Shown here piece after piece: positions 34,334 through 43,780 of a stretch of 56,877 bases of DNA (positions within the stretch are counted from its first letter, which is position 1; every line of letters starts with the position of its first letter). The stretch lies in contig BFEA01000260.1 of NCBI GenBank assembly GCA_003427395.1, positions 473,312 to 530,188 on the forward strand, in the 5' to 3' direction. The notes under the pieces were generated by a model, which saw only the letters and a program-made list of their open reading frames with translations, was not told the origin of the DNA and ran no database searches. A program made the position numbers and the translations under genes. Source of the DNA: Chara braunii (taxonomy: Eukaryota; Streptophyta; Charophyceae; Charales; Characeae).

Positions 34334-35275
34334 ACTGGGGAGTTCCCATAAGTTTGGGGAACCCCAGTGCTCTGTTTTATTTTGGTTTTGCATAGAGAAG
34401 TCTGACCCTTCTATAAGTTTAGGGGGTCTGATTACTCTAAGGGCTGGGATGTCCCCATAAGTTTGGGGAGACCCAGTGATATGGTTTGCATGGAGGGTCA
34501 GGCTGTTCTGTAAGTTCAGGTGGCCTGACCGCTCTGATCTGTGAGGAGTTTGATTGTGCTTGATGTTCAGGGACTCAGGGCGCTCAATAAGTTTTGGTGC
34601 CTTGGGTTGCCTTGTTTTCATTGGGATTTTACTTGTTTCTTTGGTTTTTGAACAAGGGAACCGAGCTCTTCTGTAAGTTCAGGTGGCTCTGTCCCTTCCT
34701 GCTCTTTATTCTGAAGAAATAATATTGGCAAAGAGGCATATACCCTTCTGTAAACTTAGGGGGGTTGACTCGATGTCACACACATAATGACTCAGATAGA
34801 AACGAATTTGGCAGAGAGTTAGACCCTTCTGTAAGTTCAGGAGGTCTGGCTCAAAGCCTCGCACATGCTGGAACCCAATGGTTATAACTTGGCTATACTT
34901 TACTACTACTCTATCTAAGAATGAGCTAATCAGACTATTCTATAAGTTTAGGTGGTCTGACTATAGCGGTATCACAACTTGAAGAAAGTAGAACTAAAAA
35001 TAGAACTGATGGTAAATTGGGGCAGACAGAACTTAAGTTAGTTCAGTCATATGCAGACTTAGAAGACAAAAGCGAAAACAAATATATATAAATTGAATAC
35101 TTTTAAACAGTCCAGGGCGACTAGAGTGGTCTAGTCATGTGCCCAAAGAAGAGAAAAGCAGTTGTGCCCTCTGTTTGTGTATATTTGGCCAAGTCAGAAT
35201 GCTCTATAAGTTTAGGTATTCTGACTCTAGGCCTGGCTAAGTTTGGGTGCGCTCTGTAAGTTCAGGCGGCATGAC
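34334..35275 (+). repeat. covarying hairpin array, right copy (11 hairpins)
   Basis: Hairpins begin near 34334, 34402, 34444, 34496, 34574, 34656, 34742, 34818, 34929, 35192 and 35248. Each has an outer stem, an internal loop, an inner stem and the hexaloop TAAGTT (TAAACT once). Outer stems: ACTGGGG/CCCCAGT, CTGGG/CCCAG, GGTCAGGC/GCCTGACC, CTCAGGGC/GCCTTGGG (two wobbles), GTTAGACC/GGTCTGGC (two wobbles), TCAGAC/GTCTGA, AGTCAGAAT/ATTCTGACT; the copies at 34742 and 35248 are weak. Inner stems: CCCA/TGGG, CTA/TAG, CTG/CAG, CAA/TTG. A collapsed relative with a 4-nt loop (GACTAGA/TCTAGTC) lies at 35119-35136, aligned with the left-arm hairpin at 28727. Confidence 0.9.
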
Positions 35276-35499
35276 CTATGCCTTATGTAAGATTGGTATA
35301 AAGGGCTAAATCATTGAGAGATCATGAACTATTGTTTGTTCAGGTTGACTTGGGGCTGGTGAGAGTACTTATCTTTGTGGTTTGGCTTGCATGTGACTGA
35401 GTGAGGCCACTACTTAGTCTGAGTCTCAGGTTGATAGGTAGTTGCTTTAGTTGCTCACCACGTGCTAGAGCCATAAGAGTTAGTGTTAATTCCTGCATT

Positions 35500-36125
35500 T
35501 TCTGTAGTATCTTTTTCTTACTTAGGTCAATTCCTGCATTTTTTTAGATCCTTTCTTATACTTGGCTTTGTATAAATCTTGGCAAGCTACTTTCGCTACG
35601 GGAAGCGCTGCCGAAATTTCTACAAATCCAAGGAGTTAGTTAAATTTTGACTTGTCCAAAGTTCAACTTTGTTTTTTCTCATGTCTGACTTAGTTAAAAT
35701 CTGGGAAGTCTCATTTTCTAAAGGGAGTGCTGCCCAAATTTTTTCTAATTCAGGGAGTTAGACAAAATTGAACTTTGGGAAGTCAAAGTTGCCCTCAAAT
35801 TCTGAACTTAGCCTTGTATAAATTTTGAAATGACACTTTTCTAAAGGGAGTGCTGCCGAAATCTCTGCAAAACTAAGGAGTTAGTTGAATCTTGTCTAAG
35901 TTGAACTCAGATTGTCTTTTGAGTTCATATCTGAATTAGTGTAAATCTGGGAAGTTTCCCTTTCTAAAGGAAGTGCCGCTCAAATTTTTACTAATTCAGG
36001 GAGTTAGACAAAATTTGACTTTCCAGAATTAGAAATTATTTCTGCTTTCATATCCGGACTTATATAAATTCTGGAAAAACACTTTTCCTACGGAAAGCGC
36101 TGCCGAAATTTTTCCTAGCTTAAAA
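35500..36125 (+). repeat. 122-bp tandem array, 5 units
   Basis: Anchor words GGAAGCGCTGCC (35601), GGAGTGCTGCC (35724), GGAGTGCTGCC (35847), GGAAGTGCCGC (35969) and GGAAAGCGCTGCC (36092) are spaced 122-123 bp. The units contain GGAGTTAG, AAATTT and TATAAAT blocks and are well diverged. The inverse copy at 28027-28390 has only three units, so the unit number changes between LTR copies. Confidence 0.88.
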
Positions 36126-36381
36126 GAGATCGATTATGTTTTGACAGGTGGAGATTCTCATAAAATCCACTCTAACTAAGGGAAGGTTTTGCCATATTGT
36201 TTAGAGGTAGGCTTGGACATAGTTAACTAGGATGATTTGGATCAGATCACGATATGGAGGTTATTCTCCATGAACTTATAGGTTTAGCCTAGGACATTGA
36301 CCTGTCATGTGTTACAGGTCCTCTTGATCGTCTGAATTAAGTTCAGGACTAGATTCAGCTCGATCCCTTGAGGATCATCAT

Positions 36382-36400
36382 CTGTTATCACTGATAACAG
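36382..36400. promoter_or_regulatory. conserved palindrome CTGTTATCA-C-TGATAACAG
   Basis: A 9-bp perfect inverted repeat around a central C, followed at once by GTCGGTTGCCGATTCGTCGG. It is the plus-strand counterpart of 27739-27755. Confidence 0.55.
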
Positions 36401-37588
36401 GTCGGTTGCCGATTCGTCGGTTTACGACTCAAATTCCAACTCACCCTCCATACTCAACCTAAAAGACTTTAGCCCTGGTGATTTCATTGTTTCATTATGG
36501 TTTCACCCGGACTTTTATTGAATGACCATTTAACAAAGGTACTCAGTATTTAATTAAGGTTGGTTGGACAGGAGGTTGGGGCTTGCATGGCTAAAGCGAG
36601 GGGTATGAGCGTTGACGATGGTTGGGGTTGACTCCGTGTAGTCCGTGGACTGTTGATTGACTCGTTGATGTGATTTGCAGGTATGTGCTATGAATCAAGT
36701 TCTGGATTTGGTTGCCTGCGATCACATATATACGTATGGTTGTGACGGACCCCAATGAGACTGTGAGAAGTGATCGTCACATGCTTCCCCCTTTTATATA
36801 TATATATATGTGTATGGATGTACGTGAGGTGAATGTCTGCATGGTTAAGGGACCCCGTACAAAGGGCATACTCAGAAGCTAAGACTGAGAGGCCCAGGGG
36901 AGACTCTTTCTTTTCTTTCGGTTTACTCCTTGAGGATTTTCTTAGTCGGACGTTCGTCCTGGACCGGGATTCAAGGTCCTTGTCCCGGACATCCCAAGCC
37001 CTAGGCTCTGCAGGAAAGGGGTTTCCCCCCGCGCAGAACCTATTTGCTTTGCCCATCAAGGCACCCCACCCTGAAGGCAGAAGTGTCGCGAGGACCGAAC
37101 TACGTGTCCTTCAGCCGTTCAATATGGTGCGGGGTAACCCCTCACAGTATATTCCTTCAGCCATTCAATATTGCGAGGCTGGAGCCGCGATTACCACGTA
37201 GGGTTGACATTGTTGGTTGGTATGAGATTTGACCCGCAGCTGCTCGACGCTATATTAGAATCGCGCGCACGACGTTTCGCCGCCCTAGTGTGTAAAAGTT
37301 ATGGGATCACAAAGGGGCCGGCACATATGGACGAATGTTTCGGATTTCTATAGGTCGCCGACACCGCGCGCAAAAGGGAAGGGTACCTCAGGGCTATGAT
37401 TTTATTTGTTAGGCGGGGGAACCGTCGTCCTATTCCTTATCCTTTGCTTTTTAAAGATTTTTATGGTTGGACGTTGTAGTCCGTGGCAGCCGTCAAAGTC
37501 AAACCCCTTGACTTTCGCCCAGGCCCGGGGAGGACTTACCCTTAGGACCGCGAGAGACGACTACCACCACAGGTGTGGACCTGTGTAC

Positions 37589-37620
37589 CACCCTCTCTGC
37601 ATAAGGTGCAGAAGAGGGTG
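37589..37620 (+). repeat. strong hairpin in LTR 3' module
   Basis: CACCCTCT and TGCA pair with TGCA and AGAGGGTG (12 bp, loop TAAGG). It is conserved with changed pairing at 16208-16239 (CACCC, two-base bulge, TCTTC with GAAGAGGGTG) and, inverted, near 27061-27092. It is followed by another short palindrome, CGACACTTGAGTGTCG, near 37690. Confidence 0.65.
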
Positions 37621-38426
37621 TGTGGTCTTCAACCGCGCCTGACAGTTATCCAGCGTCGAGAGATTAACCCTCATGGCGCGTGTCAGCCGACACTTGAGTG
37701 TCGAATGCGACCCTCGAGATTATCGAGGACCGCGTAAGTATGGGTACTACATAATACGCCATCATTGCGACTGCTTGCGTACGCTTGCATTACGAGTCAA
37801 TATGAGTTAGCCTTGCGCCCGCGCGGTTTTATACTAAGTCTCGCGCGCGACGCCTATTTCGATTTCTGCATTGGAAAGTTATGGGTTGGCTACCGAGAGG
37901 TTAGAAGCGTTGTCGCATTGTCTGTGCTGTGTCGTTTCGTATATGTGTGTGTATGTTTTATTTTTGTGTTCATAACGTGGTGTGCGCGTGGTGCGTGGGA
38001 TGCGTCCTAGTCGACCGACGACGGGCCGCGCTTGGGACTTCAGCCCCCCGAAGATGTCGGTTCGCATGCGGATCCGATAGAGGCGTATTTGCCGCGCGTA
38101 CGCCCTATGCTACAGCGAACGAGAAACGCCCTCTGCTGGTCCACCTTTGCGACTGCATCTGATTAGCTCTCGTACTGTGGACTGGTAGCTCGGCGGGGAT
38201 ACGCCCACCGAAGGGAGGTGACAACTCTCGTAAGGTGTAGGTAAGTCGTGCCTCACGTAGGCCCTATCCTGTCGTAGGGGCTCGCGAGAGGTATGGCTGG
38301 CGCACTCGGTTGGAGCGGCTCCACAGGTATAATTTGCGACGAAGGATTTAAACCAACTCCTGCGTGACGCGGCCAGGAGGGTCCCGCGCTACCCTGGTGC
38401 GATGCCGGACCGATGCACCCGTCAGG

Positions 38427-38444
38427 TGGCGTCGTTGCCGGGGA
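38427..38444 (+). promoter_or_regulatory. primer-binding site, tRNA-Asp type
   Basis: TGGCGTCGTTGCCGGGGA is complementary, with one mismatch, to the 3' end of plant cytosolic tRNA-Asp as I recall it (…CCCCGGCAACGGCGCCA). It sits two bases after the inferred LTR end and 300 bp before gag, the position expected for minus-strand DNA priming in a Gypsy-type retrotransposon. Confidence 0.75.
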
Positions 38445-38743
38445 TAACGGAAAGCCTACCGTTGTCCCTGGTGGAACGACATTCGGGTATGAGAAGTGAA
38501 TGGGAAAAGGCATAAGGGAATGACGAGAAGGTAAGGAAAAATAATGAGTGACTAAGTATAGGAAAGGAAGTTTACCTACCTGAGTTAGGGGAAGTTATGA
38601 GGGACGATCGTGTTAGCATTGGGCGAAGTATGTAGTAAGGGTTAGGTAGAGCGGGTGGAATAGACCGGTCAAGGTGTAATGCTGAATAAGGGGGTGTGCT
38701 TGTTTTCTCTTGTCAGGGAGCTTGACGAGAAGAGTCTGTCAAG

Positions 38744-39970
38744 ATGTCACAGGGCGGCGGCGCATCGAGTGGTCCCAGGAAGGGCTTGACGCTCGATGAC
38801 CTCATCGCGGCTATTGACTGACATGAAAGAAACCTGAGCAATATCCCCAAGGTCGATACCTTCCATTTTTGTGGGGAGAGAGTCTCAGAATGGCTGGAGC
38901 GGGTGGAACAAGCTTTGGTCGGGCGGTCAGATGTTGTAAAGTTTCAGCGCCTTCTCCAGTATGTCCTCCACAGCTACCACTAAGAAGTGAAGAAAGTCAT
39001 AGATGCGGCCCAAGGTAGCTGGGAAAGGTTCAAGGAGGGAATGCAGAGGAAGTATCGCGTGGGAGACGGATTGTTGACCACTACGGACCTTGAGGCGATG
39101 AACAAAGAGGACTTTACGACGATAGGGGCCTTTGTTCAAAACTTCAAGAAGAGGGCACGGAAGGTCCATGGGATTTCGGAGGAGGCGCAGTGCGCCATCT
39201 TTCTGGGGCTACTCACGGCATCAGAGGCCGTCGAACTAACAAGACATGGAGGGGGCAACACCAAGCTCACCTGGGCCACCATTGACAAAGGGGTGGAAGT
39301 TGGATGCTTGGACCAGGTGGAGTAACGTCAGGTATGCCTGCAAAGGCAGAAGAGGAAGGAAAGAGATGCGACCGCTTCTGGGACCCCAAGAGTAAAAAGG
39401 ATTGTTACAGACGTACTGGCGCAGCTGGGGTATGCGACAGAGTCGGTGGTGCAGAGAAGGGTAGTGACGACTGTCCAAGTAAAAGGAAAAGAGCCAGTGG
39501 TAGAAGAGGCCGTTCAGGAGGAACTCTGGGAAGAGGAAGAGCCGGTGCCGCAGCACCTGACGAAGGCCCAACGCAAAGTGCTTAACTTGGCGCAGGGCGG
39601 GCAGGGGTCAGGAAAAGGGCAGACGCCCCAGGCCCTGGCGGCGGCGGTTCCAAATGTAGCGGCTCCATCGTCTAGTGTGGGCCCCTCGCAAGGAGGGGCG
39701 CCCTCCTACGGATAGTGGCCCTGGCCGGTGATCAACGCGATTGTGCCATGGGGTAGCCCGCCGCCAGTAGCCAGGCCGCAAATGAGTATGCCGCCACCCA
39801 TCTACCCCGCAGCCCAGGCCCAGCCTATGGCTCCGTCGTCGTCGCCCGCTCCTAGTTCACAGGGAAGCGTGGCTGGAGGTGGGAACTAGGGGCAGGGCAA
39901 TCAAGGCAACGGAGCCTGAAGAAGGGGTGGAGGAAGGGGGCGAGGCAGGAATGGTGGCGGACGAGGAGGA
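38744..39970 (+). pseudogene. Gypsy-type gag, six in-frame stops
   Basis: From the ATG at 38744 a single frame can be followed for over 400 codons without a frameshift, but with six stops: TGA 38819, TAA 38981, TAA 39323, TAG 39713, then TAG and TGA at about 39887 and 39917. The N-terminal part (LTLDDLIAAID...HERN, VDTFHFCGERVSEWLERVE) and the middle (GSWERFKEGMQRKYRVGDG, FVQNFKKRARKVHGISEE) have the helical look of a retrotransposon capsid (Gag) domain. The tail is Pro/Gln/Ala-rich and ends in an Arg/Gly-rich box (GRGRNGGGRGG) in place of a zinc knuckle. Gag would package element RNA. It follows the LTR and primer-binding site. No pol follows: after about 39980 similarity to any retroelement protein is lost. 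Confidence 0.85.
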
Positions 39971-40194
39971 CAATGGAATGGTAAAGTCACGCACAAAACA
40001 AACCTGCACAGAATAAGGCACGAACAGTTCACATGCCATGCACTAACGACGTCAACCATCAATCCACGCCTCAGACACTGTCCCTTACTTTCCAAACCAT
40101 GTTTGACAGCCCTATCTTTCCTGGGACGTAAGCCCAGTCCCCTCACATTTCTTCAAAGGACCCTTAAGAGTGACTAGGACTATTTAGGCCGACT

Positions 40195-40385
40195 CTGTCT
40201 ATCGGTTTGTCTGTTCCTGTTTGTGTTGGTCCTTGTCTGCTTGTCTATTTGTCTGCCAGTTTGTGTCCGTCTGTGTCTGTCTGTCTGCGTGTTTGCATAT
40301 GTCTATCCGTTTCTGTCCTTGCTAGTTCGTCTGTCGGTGTTTGTTTGTCTGCTCGTTTTTGTCTGTCCGCTTGTCTGTCGCAGGC
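40195..40385 (+). repeat. degenerate TCTG/TTTG repeat
   Basis: About 190 bp built of TGTCTGTCTG, TTTGTCTG and TCCGTTTCTG words. It is a decayed tetranucleotide repeat without coding sense. Confidence 0.85.
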
Positions 40386-40429
40386 CAGTGTAGCCATCGA
40401 GTCTTGAACCGTAGGTCTGTCCCGTGGGG

Positions 40430-40486
40430 GTCAAGGTCGTAGCTGCTACAGTCTTGAAAAGTCAAGGTCGTAGCTGCTACAGAGCC
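40430..40486 (+). repeat. tandem duplication of about 30 bp
   Basis: GTCAAGGTCGTAGCTGCTAC occurs twice (from about 40430 and 40460), separated by AGTCTTGAAAA. A TATAAATCA word at about 40697 lies downstream and could be a core promoter of a further LTR; this is not supported by a second copy. Confidence 0.75.
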
Positions 40487-40689
40487 GAAGGGCCAAATCC
40501 ACAGACTTCCGGAAGGTCTGGAAGCGGCCCTTCAACCGTTGCGCACAACAGACTAGAGGCAGGTGGGCAGTGGTGGAGTCTACCCGTGCTGAGTCAGCAG
40601 TCCCCATCCCAGTTTGTCCTGGTCTAGTCAAGCAAGTACCGCATGGGACTGTGTGTACTACGGGCATGGGAAAAAGCCAGACCATCGGC

Positions 40690-41380
40690 CGCAGAAGTAT
40701 AAATCAAGAGGCATCGCCCAGCCATTCATCCATTCTTGCGTGAGTCATGCGGAAGCACTGCTACAGTGACTTGTGCGGGGTGATCTGCAGTGAGCCCGAA
40801 GACGAAGTGGGCAGGAGAGAAGCTTAGCCATAGCGATATGGTAATAGTGTCCATAACCACCATAGTCGTAGTTAAAATTCAAAGTGTGAGTGTATGTGTG
40901 CGTTCTGAGTATCTCGTGTGGGATATCCAGGGTGATCCTATGTATGCGAACAGAGAGAGTTGTGTGGGCGCTGAGTTGCTATAGCCATTGAAGTGAACTT
41001 GAATCTGAATTGTGTTCTTCGTTACCATATCTCCAAGTTTTCAGTGGGCGCTTGACGCCGGTTCGTTGTGCCGCCTGTTTATATGCATGTGAAATGTGAA
41101 AGAAAATGAGTCTGTTTGTAAAATAATAATAATAATAATGAAATCAATTCAAATAAAATGAGAGCGAACTTCAAAAATCAAACAGTATCATATATATGCG
41201 ATCAGATAGTCGTGACCTCAAACCAACAGCCGAATCGTATCACGAGTTTCACCAAATAAGAGCACAAAAAAAACTGATAATTGACAATGTTGGAACAGTC
41301 TCATCATCAACACAGAACCAATATCGATATCCTATCTGGCGCTCAGCACCCAGACTACAATTGGCAGATCCTACCTAGCC
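40690..41380. other. no recognisable gene; AAT microsatellite
   Basis: The only clear feature is (AAT)n at 41121-41139. The TATAAATCA at 40697 and the GC-rich word GGGCGCTTGACGCCGG near 41047 could be an LTR promoter and leader, but I see no partner copy. Confidence 0.4.
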
Positions 41381-41389
41381 TATCTATCA

Positions 41390-41462
41390 TGCCGCAGGTG
41401 ACGTCAACAGCTCCTCGAAGTACGGGCCGATCTCGACCAAATGTCGTTCGCCTCAAGCACCA
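41390..41462 (+). CDS. possible exon (weak)
   Basis: A short open segment from an ATG at 41390 (MPQVTSTAPRS...) ends at CACCAG followed by GTATGT, a good splice-donor consensus. No domain is recognised. Together with 41795-41971 and a segment ending at 42541 it could form part of a spliced host or transposon gene. I could not find one set of acceptors that keeps the frame through all three. Confidence 0.2.
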
Positions 41463-41539
41463 GGTATGTCTCTCGTATCACTCACAACCTCGATCCCCCA
41501 CTCACAGATGCCACTTGCACCCAAAGATCACCATCTGCC

Positions 41540-41645
41540 TCTCCTTCCCTCTCTCTCACTCTCACGCACACACACTCACTTCCTCCCTCTCTCCAAGACA
41601 CACACACACATTCAAACACTCATACACGTACATACACACACAACC
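41540..41645. repeat. CT/CA-rich simple sequence
   Basis: CTCTCTCAC, ACACACACTC and CACACACACA runs. It would lie in an intron if the exon model is right. Confidence 0.8.
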
Positions 41646-41794
41646 ACCGTAGTGTATATTTCCCCGTTGTCACGGTAGATTCATTCGATCAAGATCACCC
41701 TATTGCTGGAAGTAGGTGAGATCGCCGCGAGTTTGAAGACTTACCTGTTCTCACACCCCTTCAGTGTCGTCGTCGTCGTCGTCGTAGTTGACAG

Positions 41795-41971
41795 ATGGCG
41801 GCTCCCTGTTCATCCAAGGCAACCCAATCTGCCACGATGGCCAGCATATCGCAACCACAGCATGGGGGACACGGTAGGTGCAAGCTCGCGTTTCAACAAG
41901 TCGGGGGGGATGACGGGCCCAAGCTCACAGCGCCATCATCGACAGCAAAGGGAGGGCGCACCTACTACCAA
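41795..41971 (+). CDS. possible exon (weak)
   Basis: 177 bp, exactly 59 codons from ATG, preceded by TTGACAG (acceptor-like) and followed by GTAAGT (donor) after CAA. The product starts MAAPCSSKATQSATMAS and ends GGRTYYQ, with no known domain. Downstream, the frame ending at 42541 (ERNEFDIPDQWPTDLPEIR, then GKFIT before GTAAGT) reads like real protein but does not join in phase by any acceptor I can see. Confidence 0.25.
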
Positions 41972-41997
41972 GTAAGTCACCTGCTCCCCTCATCTCC

Positions 41998-42050
41998 TCC
42001 TCCTCCTCCTCCTCCTCCTCTTCTTCTTCTTCTTCTTCTTCTTCCTTTTC
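41998..42050 (+). repeat. (TCC)n(TTC)n microsatellite
   Basis: TCC triplets followed by TTC triplets. The C-rich stretch up to about 42440 gives spurious long frames. Confidence 0.95.
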
Positions 42051-42573
42051 TACTTCGCGCACTTCCTATTAACGTTGCGCGTTTGTCTTCGACCCTGCAC
42101 ATGTCGTTGACCTCATGCTTGCAACGTGCGCCTCCCTCTTTCATGCGACCGCCTTATTTCCTCCATGCGTTCCACCTCCGCCTGCTAGCATGCGCCTTTC
42201 TCTCTGCTTGCGCCCTTCTCTCTGCTTGCGCCCATACCCCTCTCTTTAGTGCTCGTGTCTCTTCCTCTTCGCTCGCGAGCGCTCCCTCCTTGCGCCCGCT
42301 TCCTCTCATCGCGCGTCCGCTCACTCGTCCTTGGCGCACACATCCCCCGCCCTCAAGGTCGCCTCCTCCTCGACTCTGCTCGAGGCTTTCCTTGCCTTGG
42401 TTCCGAGGTCGCGAGCTCCTTCTCTCGCGATCGGCTCTACCTCGCTCTTCTCCTGAGGCGTGACCCAGTATCGAGCGGAATGAGTTCGATATCCCCGATC
42501 AGTGGCCAACGGACTTGCCCGAAATTCGGGGTAAATTCATCACGGTAAGTTTTACTAAGGAAATTCGTACACG

Positions 42574-42616
42574 TTAAAAAAAAAAAAAAAAAAAACTAAA
42601 AAAAAAAAAAAAAAGG
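42574..42616. repeat. poly-A tracts
   Basis: Two A runs separated by CT, followed by A-rich sequence to 42655. From 42660 to 43780 there is no gene I recognise. Confidence 0.9.
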
Positions 42617-43319
42617 AAATCCAAAAAGAAACGAAAAGAACAAAAATCAAATAAAATCTAACTTCTAACTTCCCTATCGTGCCAAGTGGCAGGCCCGCTT
42701 TACAGCAGTGAGTCTAATCCTAACTAACTCTCCCTACTTCCAAACCCGAGGTCGCGGGTTCACATACAGTACCGAAACCTACTAAGTTAGCTCCCACTTC
42801 GGGTAGAAGGGGAGCAACTCAATACATATATAGTAGCGGTGCCCAGTCCGCCAGTGGCCTGGGCCCGTTTCTCTAAGTCTGTGTGTGTGCACGCTTGCTG
42901 GTCTGCGTGCCTGTCTGAGTGCTTGTCGGCTTGAGTGTGTGTGTGACCCGCAAGGGTACTTAGCTGATCGGAAGGCCCGAAGGGCCGGTACCTACCCGTG
43001 ATCTTGACATTGAGGGTTGTAGTGGGAAAAACACTCAAGCGGCGGGAAAAAAGGCCCGCCGCACTTCAGAGCACCAGAAAATACTTAAGTAGCAGGTAGG
43101 CCGGTACCACACCAAGTAGAGGTAGATGTGTCGGGTACTCGAGGCCGAGCAGAAGAAGACAAAAATTAGCATTTTTAGAGGCCCAGTATCGTTAGGTAGG
43201 CGGGTACCAGTTCAAATAGCCTGAGTCCAAGCCCTGTGCGGACGATATTAGAGCTTGCAAAAGTGCCTCCCTCTGCAAACGGACAAGACACCGGTTGCCC
43301 GGGTGATCGCGCGGATACG

Positions 43320-43343
43320 AAGTCGCCACTCGAGAGGCGACTT
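43320..43343. repeat. 8-bp hairpin
   Basis: AAGTCGCC (43320-43327) pairs perfectly with GGCGACTT (43336-43343), with loop ACTCGAGA. It lies in sequence that looks LTR-like but has no partner in the window. Confidence 0.6.
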
Positions 43344-43649
43344 CCCTTCCACATACGGGAGGCGAAGCTGGAGCCTCAACCCTACTCACGACATATGAGT
43401 AAGGACAGAGGTACCGACTGTCGTTACCTATTATGGTAGGCAGTGTGTTTCTTTTGGTTGCCCCGACCGCATGGGCGAGGTTATGTTAATTTTTCAGTTG
43501 TCTTCAGATTTTACGGCGGCGAGACCTGTCGACTTTCCTATACCGGCCGGTCTGATGCCCGTCACTCGTTCTAATTCATTTTTGCCTTACCATCTGATCC
43601 TTTAATAAGCAGTAATTAATTTATATGATATAAAGATTCTATGCACATA

Positions 43650-43680
43650 TATGATATATATATATATATATATATATCAT
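43650..43680. repeat. AT microsatellite
   Basis: ATGATATATATATATATATATATCAT-type self-complementary AT run in an AT-rich stretch (43590-43750). Confidence 0.9.
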
Positions 43681-43780
43681 TCTTTTATTATGTAAGTATT
43701 GGATATTTTTTATTTTGTATACTAATTATTTGATTTATATTCTTCAATATCTTCATTGAGAGAACTTAATTCCTATCATT

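Larger units (their letters stand above)
29844..38424 (+). mobile_element. giant 5' LTR candidate of a Gypsy-type element
   Basis: It starts TGTCGGCGCGAATACCC at 29844, as in copies A and C, and ends ...CCCGTCA at 38424, two bases before a tRNA-Asp primer-binding site, with gag 300 bp further on. The first kilobase matches 15406-16120 and the last kilobase matches 16150-17000. The intervening 6.7 kb (about 30.83-37.54 kb) is absent from the short copy. It carries a GC-rich part (30.9-31.6 kb), diverged repeats with GTTAGTAGA words (31.6-32.7 kb), two hairpin families and a 122-bp array. An 8.6-kb LTR is unusually long. The alternative is that the middle is a separate insertion into the LTR, but the inverse copy at 26.24-29.84 kb carries the same middle sequence. 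The 3' LTR is not in the window. Confidence 0.5.

Noticed and set aside
38744-39970. Genetic-code reassignment to explain in-frame stops
   Set aside because: All three stop codons occur in frame, and other elements in the window show ordinary decay with frameshifts.
42060-42470. Ser/Pro/Leu-rich frames downstream of the TCC/TTC repeat
   Set aside because: C-rich composition opens several frames at once; no domain, and they extend past a good splice donor.
42750-42775. GGTCGCGGGTTCACATAC resembling a tRNA T-arm
   Set aside because: No acceptor or anticodon arm can be folded around it.
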